Positions 1 to 5,755 are shown, numbered from the stretch's first letter. The stretch: DNA of 6,578 nt from PVC group bacterium (GCA_003565195.1 PXCX01000041.1:1-6578); one strand, 5' to 3'. The notes: a model not told the origin generated them from the sequence alone. Made by a program: numbers and translations.

Positions 1-52
1 TCAATCTAAGAGGACATTCCCCGCGGGAATGTCAACTTAAAAATGAGATTGA
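1..52. repeat. Nested inverted repeat upstream of the epimerase gene
   Basis: An inner perfect 9-bp inverted repeat, GACATTCCC (13-21) and GGGAATGTC (25-33), has a 3-base centre. It sits inside an outer 7-bp pair, TCAATCT (1-7) and AGATTGA (46-52). The left spacer is 5 bases and the right one 12. No T-run follows on either strand within the window, so a simple rho-independent terminator is not favoured. The outer right arm overlaps the proposed -35 element of the next promoter, which would fit a regulatory site. The left arm begins at the window edge, so the structure may extend further left. Confidence 0.5.
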
Positions 53-77
53 ATGATCGCTTGTGGCCTGATACTAT
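49..77 (+). promoter_or_regulatory. Probable sigma70-type promoter of the epimerase gene
   Basis: TTGAAT (49-54) is followed after 17 bases by TACTAT (72-77), and a TG lies at 69-70 in the extended -10 position. Each hexamer matches the consensus at 4 of 6 positions. Transcription would begin near position 84, giving a leader of about 24 bases that contains the Shine-Dalgarno sequence AAGGAG (92-97). The outer arm of the upstream inverted repeat overlaps the -35 element. Confidence 0.4.
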
Positions 78-107
78 TTAAATATTTTTGCAAGGAGTAA
101 TGACGGT

Positions 108-1301
108 ATGTTGCTATATATTGATCGGACTGATGTCGATTTAGAAGAACTCAAGCGGTTTTTGCGGCGTCATTTGTTGGAGGATATTGTGCCGTTCTGG
201 GAACGCTACGGCTTCAGCTCGACGCGTCCGGGAATTGATACCTGTCTAGCTGATGACGGTCGGCTGTTAAGTTCGGACCGCTACCTGTGGTCCCAGTTGC
301 GTGCAATTTGGACGTTTTCCGCGCTTTACAACCGTATCGAGCAACGCTCGGACTGGCTGCGGCATGCCCGCGATATTTTCGATTTTGTGGCCGCTCATGG
401 TCGGGATGAAGCAGGGCAATGGTGTTTCCGGGTAAGCGCCGAAGGCCGTATATTGACCGGCGCGACCAGTATTTATGCGGAGGGTTTCGCCATTCTTGGA
501 ATGGCGGAGTTTTATCGCGCAAGCGGGGACCGGCGGGCGCTGGATCTGGCCATGGAAACGTTTGAACGGGTTCTACCGCGTCTGGATCGCTGGGCGGAAA
601 TGCCCACGGCGCCGTATGCCATCCCGCCCGGCATGAAGGCTCACGGCGTGGCTATGATTTTTTCGAATGCCTTCGACGCGCTCTCGGAAGTGACACCCGA
701 TCCGCGGGTGGCGGATGCCGCGGATGTCCAGGGTTGTGAAGTGCTGGATAGGTACCTGCGCCCGGAAAACGGGCTGGTGCTGGAATACCTGAATCTCGAC
801 AATACGCCCGCCGACACGCCCGCCGGTCGGGCCGTGGTGCCGGGACATGCGATCGAAAGCATGGGATTCCAGATTCAACGACTTCACAAGCGCACGGACC
901 AGGAACGTCTTGACCGGGCCATTGCGGCGATTCGCCGTCATTTCGAAATCGGGTGGGATGAAATCTATGGCGGACTAATGCTGGGTCTTGATGCCGCCGG
1001 TCGAACTCCTGTATACTGGAAATATCATGACACCAAATTGTGGTGGCCTGCCGTGGAAGCCATGTATGCCTTATTGCTCGCCAATTCACTATGCGGAGAA
1101 CCATGGTGTCTGGACGCCTATCGACGAATCCACGATTATGCGTTTACGCACTACCCCGTGCCGCAGTACGGTGAATGGCGGCAACGACTCGACCGGCAGG
1201 GGCGCCCGCTCACCGACGTGGTGGCGCTGCCGGTGAAAGATCCGTTTCATTTGCCGCGCTTTTTAATTCAAGCAATTGACTCTAATTCGGAGATTGTGTG
1301 A
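108..1301 (+). CDS. AGE-family sugar 2-epimerase/isomerase (N-acylglucosamine 2-epimerase-like)
   Basis: This 397-residue cytoplasmic protein belongs to the N-acylglucosamine 2-epimerase superfamily, whose members form an (alpha/alpha)6 barrel and epimerise or isomerise free sugars at C2 (GlcNAc/ManNAc, cellobiose, mannose and others). The length is normal for the family. Residues matching the known active site are all present: Arg58 in DRYLWSQ, His179 in MKAHG, His247 in PGHAIES and His381 in DPFHLPR; the last two histidines are the catalytic acid/base pair in studied members. KYHDTKLWWP (305-314) and GEWRQRLDRQG (355-365) are further family signatures. The ATG at 108 has AAGGAG 10 bases upstream; an ATG at 100 is out of frame. 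There is no signal peptide. The exact substrate cannot be read from the sequence; the nearby GH123-like gene makes an amino sugar a reasonable but unproven guess. Confidence 0.93.
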   Translation: MLLYIDRTDVDLEELKRFLRRHLLEDIVPFWERYGFSSTRPGIDTCLADDGRLLSSDRYLWSQLRAIWTFSALYNRIEQRSDWLRHARDIFDFVAAHGRDEAGQWCFRVSAEGRILTGATSIYAEGFAILGMAEFYRASGDRRALDLAMETFERVLPRLDRWAEMPTAPYAIPPGMKAHGVAMIFSNAFDALSEVTPDPRVADAADVQGCEVLDRYLRPENGLVLEYLNLDNTPADTPAGRAVVPGHAIESMGFQIQRLHKRTDQERLDRAIAAIRRHFEIGWDEIYGGLMLGLDAAGRTPVYWKYHDTKLWWPAVEAMYALLLANSLCGEPWCLDAYRRIHDYAFTHYPVPQYGEWRQRLDRQGRPLTDVVALPVKDPFHLPRFLIQAIDSNSEIV

Positions 1302-1352
1302 GTAAATGAGCGCAACAATTTACCGGACATTGACGGCTTCGATCAACCTTTT

Positions 1353-1393
1353 GGGTTCAGGGTATGGAAGCTGACCCTATCAATTATTTTTTT
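1353..1393 (+). terminator. Possible weak terminator after the epimerase gene
   Basis: GGGTTCAG (1353-1360) pairs with CTGACCC (1371-1377) through 7 base pairs with one bulged T, over a 10-base loop. A run of seven T (1387-1393) follows, but only after a 9-base gap, so it is a poor match to a standard rho-independent terminator. The rest of the 179-base gap (1302-1480) holds no gene. A TTTACA at 1391-1396 resembles a -35 box but has no good -10 partner. Confidence 0.3.
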
Positions 1394-1480
1394 ACAACCA
1401 CTCACTACGTTCGTTAGAGCCAACATCCGAGTAAGTCAGATAAAAGAGGAATAAATCAACGACAGGAGATTTTCGAAATC

Positions 1481-2212
1481 ATGAAATCTTGTAACCGTTT
1501 GCATGTTGGAATCTTCGTTAATGATCGCAACGCGAATATCCTGCGTTTTATCCGTTGCCTGACGTTTTGGGGAATGCGCTTCTCGCCGGTTTGGCGTGAC
1601 GAACTTGAAAGCTTGCCTGCCTCCGGGATTGACGTACTGTTGCTGCCGGGCGGTTGGTATGGTATCGGTCGGGTTCCCGGACAGGACCAGTATGTCGTGT
1701 CGGCTACGGCGGCGGATAAGCGCCAGGGGGCTGCAGTGCGTCGCTTCGTGCGCAACGGCGGCGGACTGGTCGGCGTATGCGCGGGCGCTTTCAATGTGGT
1801 CTGGCTAGGGTTGATCGATGCCGATATCAGTCGCACAAGCGGTGCCGGAATACATTCGCTGGAAATGGTGCAAGCATCCCATCCATTGTTAAAGGGTGTT
1901 GCCCGACGAGCCGTCGGCCGCAAGGACCGGCGTTGGCAGGCAGTCCCGGTGATGCGTATTTCCGGTCCGGTGTTCTTCCCAAAGGATTCCCAGACCTTGA
2001 TTGCCAGCTATGACTGGGAACAGCGTCTTGGCGCTGTGTTGGCCGCCGATGCCGACCGGGGCCGGGCTGTGGCCGTCAGTCCTCATCCAGAACGTACCGA
2101 ACACGATAGCGGACTTTGCGAGGTGCCTCTGGCGCCCTTGATGCCGGTGGCCGTCTTGTTGCGGAATGCCTTGCTTTGGGCCGCACACCGCGAAGTACCC
2201 GCGCCGAAATAA
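1481..2212 (+). CDS. Class I glutamine-amidotransferase-like protein (BPL_N type)
   Basis: This 243-residue protein resembles the class I glutamine amidotransferase/DJ-1/PfpI fold, most like the BPL_N (biotin-protein-ligase N-terminal-like) group. Residues 7-15 look like the first strand; LLLPGGWYGIG (53-63) is the family's glycine-rich loop; VRRFVRNGGGLVGVCAGAF (86-104) carries the nucleophile elbow with Cys100; SPHPE (200-204) supplies His202 and Glu204, completing a Cys-His-Glu triad. It has no synthetase domain and no signal peptide, so it is a stand-alone cytoplasmic protein. It may hydrolyse an amide, or act as a glyoxalase-like or chaperone-like protein as in other branches of the superfamily; the substrate is unknown. 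The ATG at 1481 has AGGAG 12 bases upstream, which is slightly long, and begins just before the first strand. It lies between two sugar-related genes with a 179-base gap before it. Confidence 0.8.
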   Translation: MKSCNRLHVGIFVNDRNANILRFIRCLTFWGMRFSPVWRDELESLPASGIDVLLLPGGWYGIGRVPGQDQYVVSATAADKRQGAAVRRFVRNGGGLVGVCAGAFNVVWLGLIDADISRTSGAGIHSLEMVQASHPLLKGVARRAVGRKDRRWQAVPVMRISGPVFFPKDSQTLIASYDWEQRLGAVLAADADRGRAVAVSPHPERTEHDSGLCEVPLAPLMPVAVLLRNALLWAAHREVPAPK

Positions 2213-2226
2213 TATTTCGCGAAATA
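2213..2226. repeat. 14-bp perfect palindrome directly after a stop codon
   Basis: TATTTCGCGAAATA begins at the base after the TAA (2210-2212) of the amidotransferase-like gene. It could form a short hairpin at the end of that mRNA or bind a dimeric protein. No T-run follows, so a rho-independent terminator is not supported. Confidence 0.4.
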
Positions 2227-2282
2227 ATAATTCCGGTATTGACGAAACGTCCTACATATGTCATTTTGTGCCGCTTAAAAGA

Positions 2283-2310
2283 ATCGTGATATAAAAAACA
2301 TAATCACGAT
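2283..2310 (+). promoter_or_regulatory. Extended -10 promoter with overlapping inverted-repeat operator
   Basis: ATCGTGAT (2283-2290) and ATCACGAT (2303-2310) form a perfect 8-bp inverted repeat with a 12-base AT-rich spacer; the half-site centres are 20 bases apart, about two helical turns. The left arm overlaps an extended -10 element, TGA plus TATAAA (2287-2295). A weak -35 candidate, TTGTGC, lies at 2266-2271 (18-base spacer). Predicted transcription start is near 2302, right beside the second arm. A dimeric repressor bound here would block the promoter of the DUF4091 gene. The regulator is not in the window. Confidence 0.45.
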
Positions 2311-2352
2311 ATTTAATTACTTGGTCGCAATTACTTGGGAAAGGATATTGAA

Positions 2353-4002
2353 ATGGCTTTATTAACCTGGTTGGCTTCATCCATGGACCAGCATTTTCCG
2401 AACAGTTCTCCCCGAAACGCGGAATGTTTGTTTTTGCGAGGAGCGTTGAACGAACGGTTCGGTTTCCAGGTCGGCACCCATACGACAGAAACATTTGCCA
2501 ACATTACCGTCGAAGCGCGTGCCCCGGCGGGATGGTTGTGCCGGGTTCGCCGCATCGGGTATGTGCCCCTCTGGCATCGTAACGGCATCGCCAATCCGGA
2601 AGCCGACGGGCACCTGCCCGGTTTGCAGCCGGAACCGCTCTGGGACGAGAACAGGGTTCGGATTGAAGGCAATGAAACGCAGGCGTTTTACATTACGGTT
2701 GAACCGGATGCCGATACCGCGCCGGGCGAACATACCATCGAGGTGGCCGTCCAACCGGAAAAGGGACGACCGCGGCTTCATAGCGTTACCGTGTATCTCT
2801 ACGACCTGCGGATAAAGCCTCGCCGGGATTTTCATGTGACGAATTGGTTTACCGCCGATGCCCTGATGGACTGGTACGGCTGCCGCGGGTTTGACGAGAA
2901 GCTGTGGGCGCTGTTGCCTGCCTATTTCGCCAACATGGTGTCGCATGGCCAGAACATGATTTCCACGCCGATTTTGAACTGGTCGACCCGGCGGCCTACC
3001 CAGCTGCTGCGGGTTCGGCGCGACGGCGATAACTATCAGTTCGATTTCAGCCTGGTCAAGCGCTGGGTCGACTTGGCGCGCGCCGCCGGTTTTACAGCGT
3101 TCGAATGGATGGATTTGTTTACCTGGTGGAACGCGGCCTTTACCGCCAAGGTTTACGAGGGAGATCCAGAGGACGCGCGCCTGATCTGGCGCACCCGTCC
3201 GGATGAAACCACCCCGCATTACAAGAAATACGCCGGCCAGATCGGCGTGGTGGATTGTCCGGATGCCACCGGACCGGAATCCCGCGCGTTTTTCGGTCAA
3301 TTCCTGCCGGCACTGGAATGTTTCTTACGCCAGGAAAACTTGCTCGACAAGAGTTGGTTTCATATTGGCGACGAACCGGAAGCTGAAAACGCCCATAATT
3401 ACCGTAAAACCCGGGCCATGTTGCGCGAATTGGCGCCTTGGATGAAGGTCACCGATCCTTTCTGCCACATGGAGTATACCGAACCGGGTTTAATCGATCT
3501 GCCGTTTCCACGCACAAAAATGGTGGCGGACATCCAAGCGCGCGGTTTGCGCACGGCGGCCTATTATTGCGGTAATCCGGGACCGACCGTCATCAACCGG
3601 CTGATGGACACTCCCTTGTCCCAGGTGCGCATGAACGGTTGGACCTTTTACCGCTTCGATATCGACGGCTTTCTCCATTGGGCCTATAACTTCTGGTATC
3701 GTGGACGCAACCAACGCTTCGTGCCTGCCGATCCCTTTGCCAATTTCGACAGTTTTGTCTGGCCGCATTATGCGTATGGGGATTGTTGGTCCGTTTATCC
3801 CGGACCGGACGGTCCGATCGACACCCTGCGCTGGGAAGCGTTCAGTGATAGTCTGCAGGATTATGCCTTGCTGCAAACGCTGAATGTCGCTCGTGACGAT
3901 GTGCCTTTGCGGGATATCGAAGGCTTCGACCGTTTCCCCGTCAGCCAAACCTGGATCGAGAAAACGCGCCAGCATTATCTGGAAAAGGCCACCGGTAGCT
4001 GA
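2353..4002 (+). CDS. DUF4091 / GH123-like glycoside hydrolase-type protein
   Basis: This 549-residue protein matches the DUF4091/GH123 architecture: an N-terminal beta-rich domain (about 1-155), then a TIM-barrel-type catalytic domain. Asp340-Glu341 in WFHIGDEPE (335-343) correspond to the Asp-Glu pair that, in GH123 beta-N-acetylgalactosaminidases, orients the 2-acetamido group and acts as acid/base. The stretch GDCWSVYPGPDGPIDTLRWE (476-495) followed by FSDSLQDYALL is the conserved DUF4091 C-terminal signature. The ATG at 2353 was chosen because AAGGA (2341-2345) lies 7 bases upstream; an in-frame TTG at 2335 would add six residues but would start just before that site. There is no convincing signal peptide (no basic N-region), so the enzyme is probably cytoplasmic and would act on imported small glycans. 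Many DUF4091 proteins are uncharacterised, so the activity on GalNAc is inferred. It appears to have its own promoter. Confidence 0.88.
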   Translation: MALLTWLASSMDQHFPNSSPRNAECLFLRGALNERFGFQVGTHTTETFANITVEARAPAGWLCRVRRIGYVPLWHRNGIANPEADGHLPGLQPEPLWDENRVRIEGNETQAFYITVEPDADTAPGEHTIEVAVQPEKGRPRLHSVTVYLYDLRIKPRRDFHVTNWFTADALMDWYGCRGFDEKLWALLPAYFANMVSHGQNMISTPILNWSTRRPTQLLRVRRDGDNYQFDFSLVKRWVDLARAAGFTAFEWMDLFTWWNAAFTAKVYEGDPEDARLIWRTRPDETTPHYKKYAGQIGVVDCPDATGPESRAFFGQFLPALECFLRQENLLDKSWFHIGDEPEAENAHNYRKTRAMLRELAPWMKVTDPFCHMEYTEPGLIDLPFPRTKMVADIQARGLRTAAYYCGNPGPTVINRLMDTPLSQVRMNGWTFYRFDIDGFLHWAYNFWYRGRNQRFVPADPFANFDSFVWPHYAYGDCWSVYPGPDGPIDTLRWEAFSDSLQDYALLQTLNVARDDVPLRDIEGFDRFPVSQTWIEKTRQHYLEKATGS

Positions 4003-4043
4003 GACCCGCCGCGCGGCCATTGCGGTCAATCCGCGGCAAACCT

Positions 4044-4074
4044 CCTTTTATCAGGCAGATGCGCCAATAAAAGG
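4044..4074 (+). terminator. Candidate transcript-end hairpin after the DUF4091 gene
   Basis: CCTTTTAT (4044-4051) and ATAAAAGG (4067-4074) are perfectly complementary over 8 bp, and a GGC/GCC pair (4054-4056 with 4063-4065) can extend the stem inward. It starts 41 bases past the stop codon. There is no T-run after it on either strand, so it may be an mRNA 3'-end stabilising hairpin and not a true intrinsic terminator. Confidence 0.35.
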
Positions 4075-4153
4075 CTCAAAACCAGGCTTTAGAACCCACT
4101 TTTTGGGTTAAAAATGGGGCTTTAACAAATTGTGTGTTTGGTATCGTCGATCA

Positions 4154-4258
4154 ATGGACAAGCAAGCGATCACACTGCCTGGTCATGCCACCACCTGGAT
4201 CGTTTGCGAGCCAACGATTGCTTACAAGGTCGATTCCGGGCAAAAAAATGGGGTTTAA
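4154..4258 (+). CDS. Doubtful 34-codon ORF or gene remnant
   Basis: An ATG at 4154 opens 34 codons ending in TAA at 4256-4258. The peptide has a soluble, protein-like composition with one Cys and no membrane segment, but I do not recognise it. There is no Shine-Dalgarno sequence upstream, and the final codons fall in a short direct repeat. It could be a degraded gene piece or chance. Confidence 0.12.
   Translation: MDKQAITLPGHATTWIVCEPTIAYKVDSGQKNGV
4162..4207. repeat. 10-bp stem-loop in the convergent intergenic region
   Basis: GCAAGCGATC (4162-4171) pairs with GATCGTTTGC (4198-4207) over 10 bp, with one G-U pair if read as + strand RNA. The loop is 26 bases. An alternative pairing of AAGCAA (4160-4165) with TTGCTT (4218-4223) is also possible. 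No known RNA family is recognised. Confidence 0.3.
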
Positions 4259-4267
4259 GGCCTTGAA

Positions 4268-4286
4268 ATGATCTCCAAAAGATCAT
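4268..4286 (-). terminator. 7-bp hairpin, weak terminator candidate for the - strand gene
   Basis: ATGATCT (4268-4274) and AGATCAT (4280-4286) form a perfect 7-bp stem with a 5-base loop. Read on the - strand it lies about 120 bases past the stop codon of the - strand gene, beyond the tandem repeats, and is followed only by TTTC, so the terminator call is weak. Confidence 0.25.
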
Positions 4287-4305
4287 AATTGATGTATTTG
4301 CAATA

Positions 4306-4405
4306 TGTTGCAGCGGTTTGACCGCGGAGAGGGATGCAGCGGTTTGACCGCGGAGAGGGATGTGTTGCAGCGGTTTGACCGCGGAGGGGGAGACCGCGGA
4401 GGGGG
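4306..4405. repeat. GC-rich tandem repeat block (about 26-bp units)
   Basis: Two exact 26-bp units beginning TGCAGCGGTTTGACC lie back to back at 4309-4334 and 4335-4360. A third begins at 4366 and diverges after GCGGAG. A fourth, partial copy repeats a 14-bp stretch, GACCGCGGAGGGGG, at 4377-4390 and 4392-4405. Copies 1 and 3 are preceded by TGT, so the ancestral unit may be 29 bp. Each of the first three contains GCGGT-TTG-ACCGC, able to form a 5-bp hairpin, and CCGCGG. The block ends 4 bases from the stop codon of the - strand gene. The unit length is not a multiple of three and no frame through it looks coding. Confidence 0.85.
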
Positions 4406-4409
4406 GACA

Positions 4410-5639
4410 TCATTCCGTGGCCAGGCTGCGTCCCTGGAGTTCCATTGCCGCAACAATGGCGATTGGCGCGTTGGTCCATCCGGAATAAATGCTGGCCGCG
4501 CCGCCTTCATAACGGTTGCCGCCACCCCATCGGTTCCGCGCCAGATCGTACATACCTCGCCAACAACCGTTTAGATGCTTTTCAGGTGCCGGATCCTGGA
4601 TCCGCAGCAACAACGCAAATGCCTTCTCGAAGGCATTCCGATAGCGCTGCTCGCCGGTTATGGCCGACAGATTATGAAGCCCGAGCAAGGCCCAGTTTTG
4701 AGTGTAAATGGTGTCGACGAGATGACGTCCCACGGGGGCTTCGCTCCCCCATTCACTGGGAATGTTGCCCGTCACACTGTCCTGTCGCGCGACCAGCAGA
4801 TCCGCGGATCGTCTGGCCGTCGTCAAACTGTCGTCGGAACCCGTCCAGGCCGCGCACAACGATGCCCCGATGACAACGTAGGCATGTTCACTGGTGGTGA
4901 ACTTATCGAACGAACGGTTCAAAAATGTTTCGTAGGCGGTGATGGCTTCGGCAAACCGGGTATCGGCGCCATTACGTAGTGCGGCCGCAAACGCCATGCA
5001 CGCTAACGATCCCCAGTGCGGACTGTCAAGGCGGCCGTGCCATGTGTATTCGCCGGCGGATGCGGCATCGTCCCGGCCCGGAAACTGGCGGATAAACGCG
5101 GCCAACATGCAATCCGCCAGTGTCATTGCGGATGTGGCCAGATCGAAACGGACGTCCAGCTTCGACGACTCCCGGCTCAGTAGCAGGGCCAGGGTTGCGT
5201 TCCAGGCGTTATCATCGAACCATACAACCGGGATCCATTTTTCGTTGGCCCAACGCCAGGCGCCCAGCGGAAATTCCGGATAGCGGGTGTTGCGCATTCC
5301 GCTGCGCCGATACAGATAGTGCAGGATATTGCCTGTGACGGTATGGTATGAAGGATTTTCAAAAACCTGCGCAGCCAGCCAGAACATCAATGCGGTTTCG
5401 AAATTACAGTCGGGACGCCGGTGTTCAATGACCGTATGAGTGTCGTACGAGGAAAAGGCGGGGAACGAATTGTAGATTTGTTCCAGCGCTTCATTGTCGT
5501 CGGGCAAAACCAAACGTTCGGCCACACCCCAGGTCCCGTCCGGCGGATTCATAATTCCGGACTGTTGAAACCACGTCACACTTTTCCGTAAACTTGATTT
5601 TATCAGGAATGGATCCATTGCTTGTTTCATGGTTTTCAA
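4410..5639 (-). CDS. Uncharacterised Trp-rich, probably alpha/alpha-barrel protein
   Basis: I cannot name the family. The 409-residue protein (406 if the ATG at 5630 is used) is rich in Trp and in short helical stretches with small residues, the pattern of alpha/alpha-toroid enzymes such as six-hairpin glycosidases, lyases and epimerases. Likely conserved blocks are CNFETALMFWLAA (78-90), VVWFDDNAWNATLALLL (138-154), SPHWGSLACMAF (206-217), DTIYTQNWALLGLHNL (309-324) and the Gly-rich C-terminal run RNRWGGGNRYEGGAASIYSG (368-387), followed by WTNAPIAIV. Asp142-Asp143 and Glu81 are candidate acidic catalytic residues, by inference only. There is no signal peptide. The TTG at 5639 has GAAGG 6 bases upstream, while the ATG at 5630 lies 15 bases from it. 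The gene converges on the DUF4091 gene and diverges from the exported-protein gene; a sugar-active role is suggested by context alone. Confidence 0.8.
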   Translation of the reverse strand: MKTMKQAMDPFLIKSSLRKSVTWFQQSGIMNPPDGTWGVAERLVLPDDNEALEQIYNSFPAFSSYDTHTVIEHRRPDCNFETALMFWLAAQVFENPSYHTVTGNILHYLYRRSGMRNTRYPEFPLGAWRWANEKWIPVVWFDDNAWNATLALLLSRESSKLDVRFDLATSAMTLADCMLAAFIRQFPGRDDAASAGEYTWHGRLDSPHWGSLACMAFAAALRNGADTRFAEAITAYETFLNRSFDKFTTSEHAYVVIGASLCAAWTGSDDSLTTARRSADLLVARQDSVTGNIPSEWGSEAPVGRHLVDTIYTQNWALLGLHNLSAITGEQRYRNAFEKAFALLLRIQDPAPEKHLNGCWRGMYDLARNRWGGGNRYEGGAASIYSGWTNAPIAIVAAMELQGRSLATE

Positions 5640-5645
5640 GGGTAA

Positions 5646-5650
5646 CCTTC
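5646..5650 (-). promoter_or_regulatory. Shine-Dalgarno site favouring a TTG start
   Basis: On the - strand GAAGG lies 6 bases before the TTG at 5639-5637 and 15 bases before the ATG at 5630-5628. Spacing favours the TTG, giving three extra residues. No other start codon lies between the TTG and the upstream in-frame stop (5684-5682). Confidence 0.45.
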
Positions 5651-5675
5651 GCTTTGCTCGGTTGCTTTCAGCAAT

Positions 5676-5704
5676 ATCATATCAGGTCGCAAGCGACTGT
5701 TCAA
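5676..5704 (-). promoter_or_regulatory. Promoter of the - strand gene with an inverted repeat in its spacer
   Basis: Read on the - strand, TTGAAC (5704-5699) is followed after exactly 17 bases by TATGAT (5681-5676), with a TG in the extended -10 position. The -10 matches consensus at 5 of 6 and the -35 at 4 of 6 positions. The spacer contains GTCGC-AA-GCGAC (5686-5697), an inverted repeat with 5-bp arms, where a repressor would occlude RNA polymerase. Predicted start near 5669 gives a leader of about 30 bases. Confidence 0.5.
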
Positions 5705-5755
5705 TGTCATTTCTTCATGCTTTACCGGGAAACTTCAAAGCGAGAATGGCCCGCC

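Larger units (their letters stand above)
4003..4409. other. Convergent intergenic region with hairpins and repeats, no clear gene
   Basis: This 407-base stretch lies between the 3' ends of two convergent genes. It contains, in order, a GC palindrome (4008-4017), a hairpin at 4044-4074, a smaller hairpin at 4093-4109 (AACCCA/TGGGTT with a 5-base loop), a two-copy imperfect direct repeat (4110-4125 and 4244-4258), a stem-loop at 4162-4207, an inverted repeat at 4268-4286, and the tandem repeat block at 4306-4405. No coding frame here is convincing. Confidence 0.7.

Noticed and set aside
1302..1480. Insertion sequence end or small gene in the gap after the epimerase
   Set aside because: No terminal inverted repeats, target duplications or coding frame with a ribosome binding site were found.
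2285..2308. CRP/FNR-type site (CGTGA and TCACG arms)
   Set aside because: The arms are 14 bases apart, while CRP/FNR-type sites need a spacer of about 6 (CRP) or 4 (FNR).
2377..3300. Long open frame of about 307 codons on the - strand inside the DUF4091 gene
   Set aside because: It lies wholly antisense to a gene whose protein carries clear family motifs; the antisense translation is low in recognisable motifs and rich in Arg, Gly and Pro, as expected for a shadow of GC-rich coding DNA.
3490..4029. Open frame of 179 codons on the - strand over the DUF4091 3' end
   Set aside because: It overlaps the conserved C-terminal signature of the DUF4091 protein on the opposite strand and has no recognisable motif of its own.
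4208..4245. tRNA-like T-arm (GGTCGATTCC)
   Set aside because: No acceptor stem, anticodon arm or D arm can be built around it, and the flanking arms of the putative T stem do not pair.
4306..4405. CRISPR-like array
   Set aside because: The units are directly adjacent, with no unique spacers, there are only three to four copies, and no cas gene is visible.
4255..4525. Short coding frames on the - strand through the tandem repeats
   Set aside because: The frames arise from the repeat units and overlap the end of a much better gene; the peptides are low-complexity repeats that shift frame from unit to unit.
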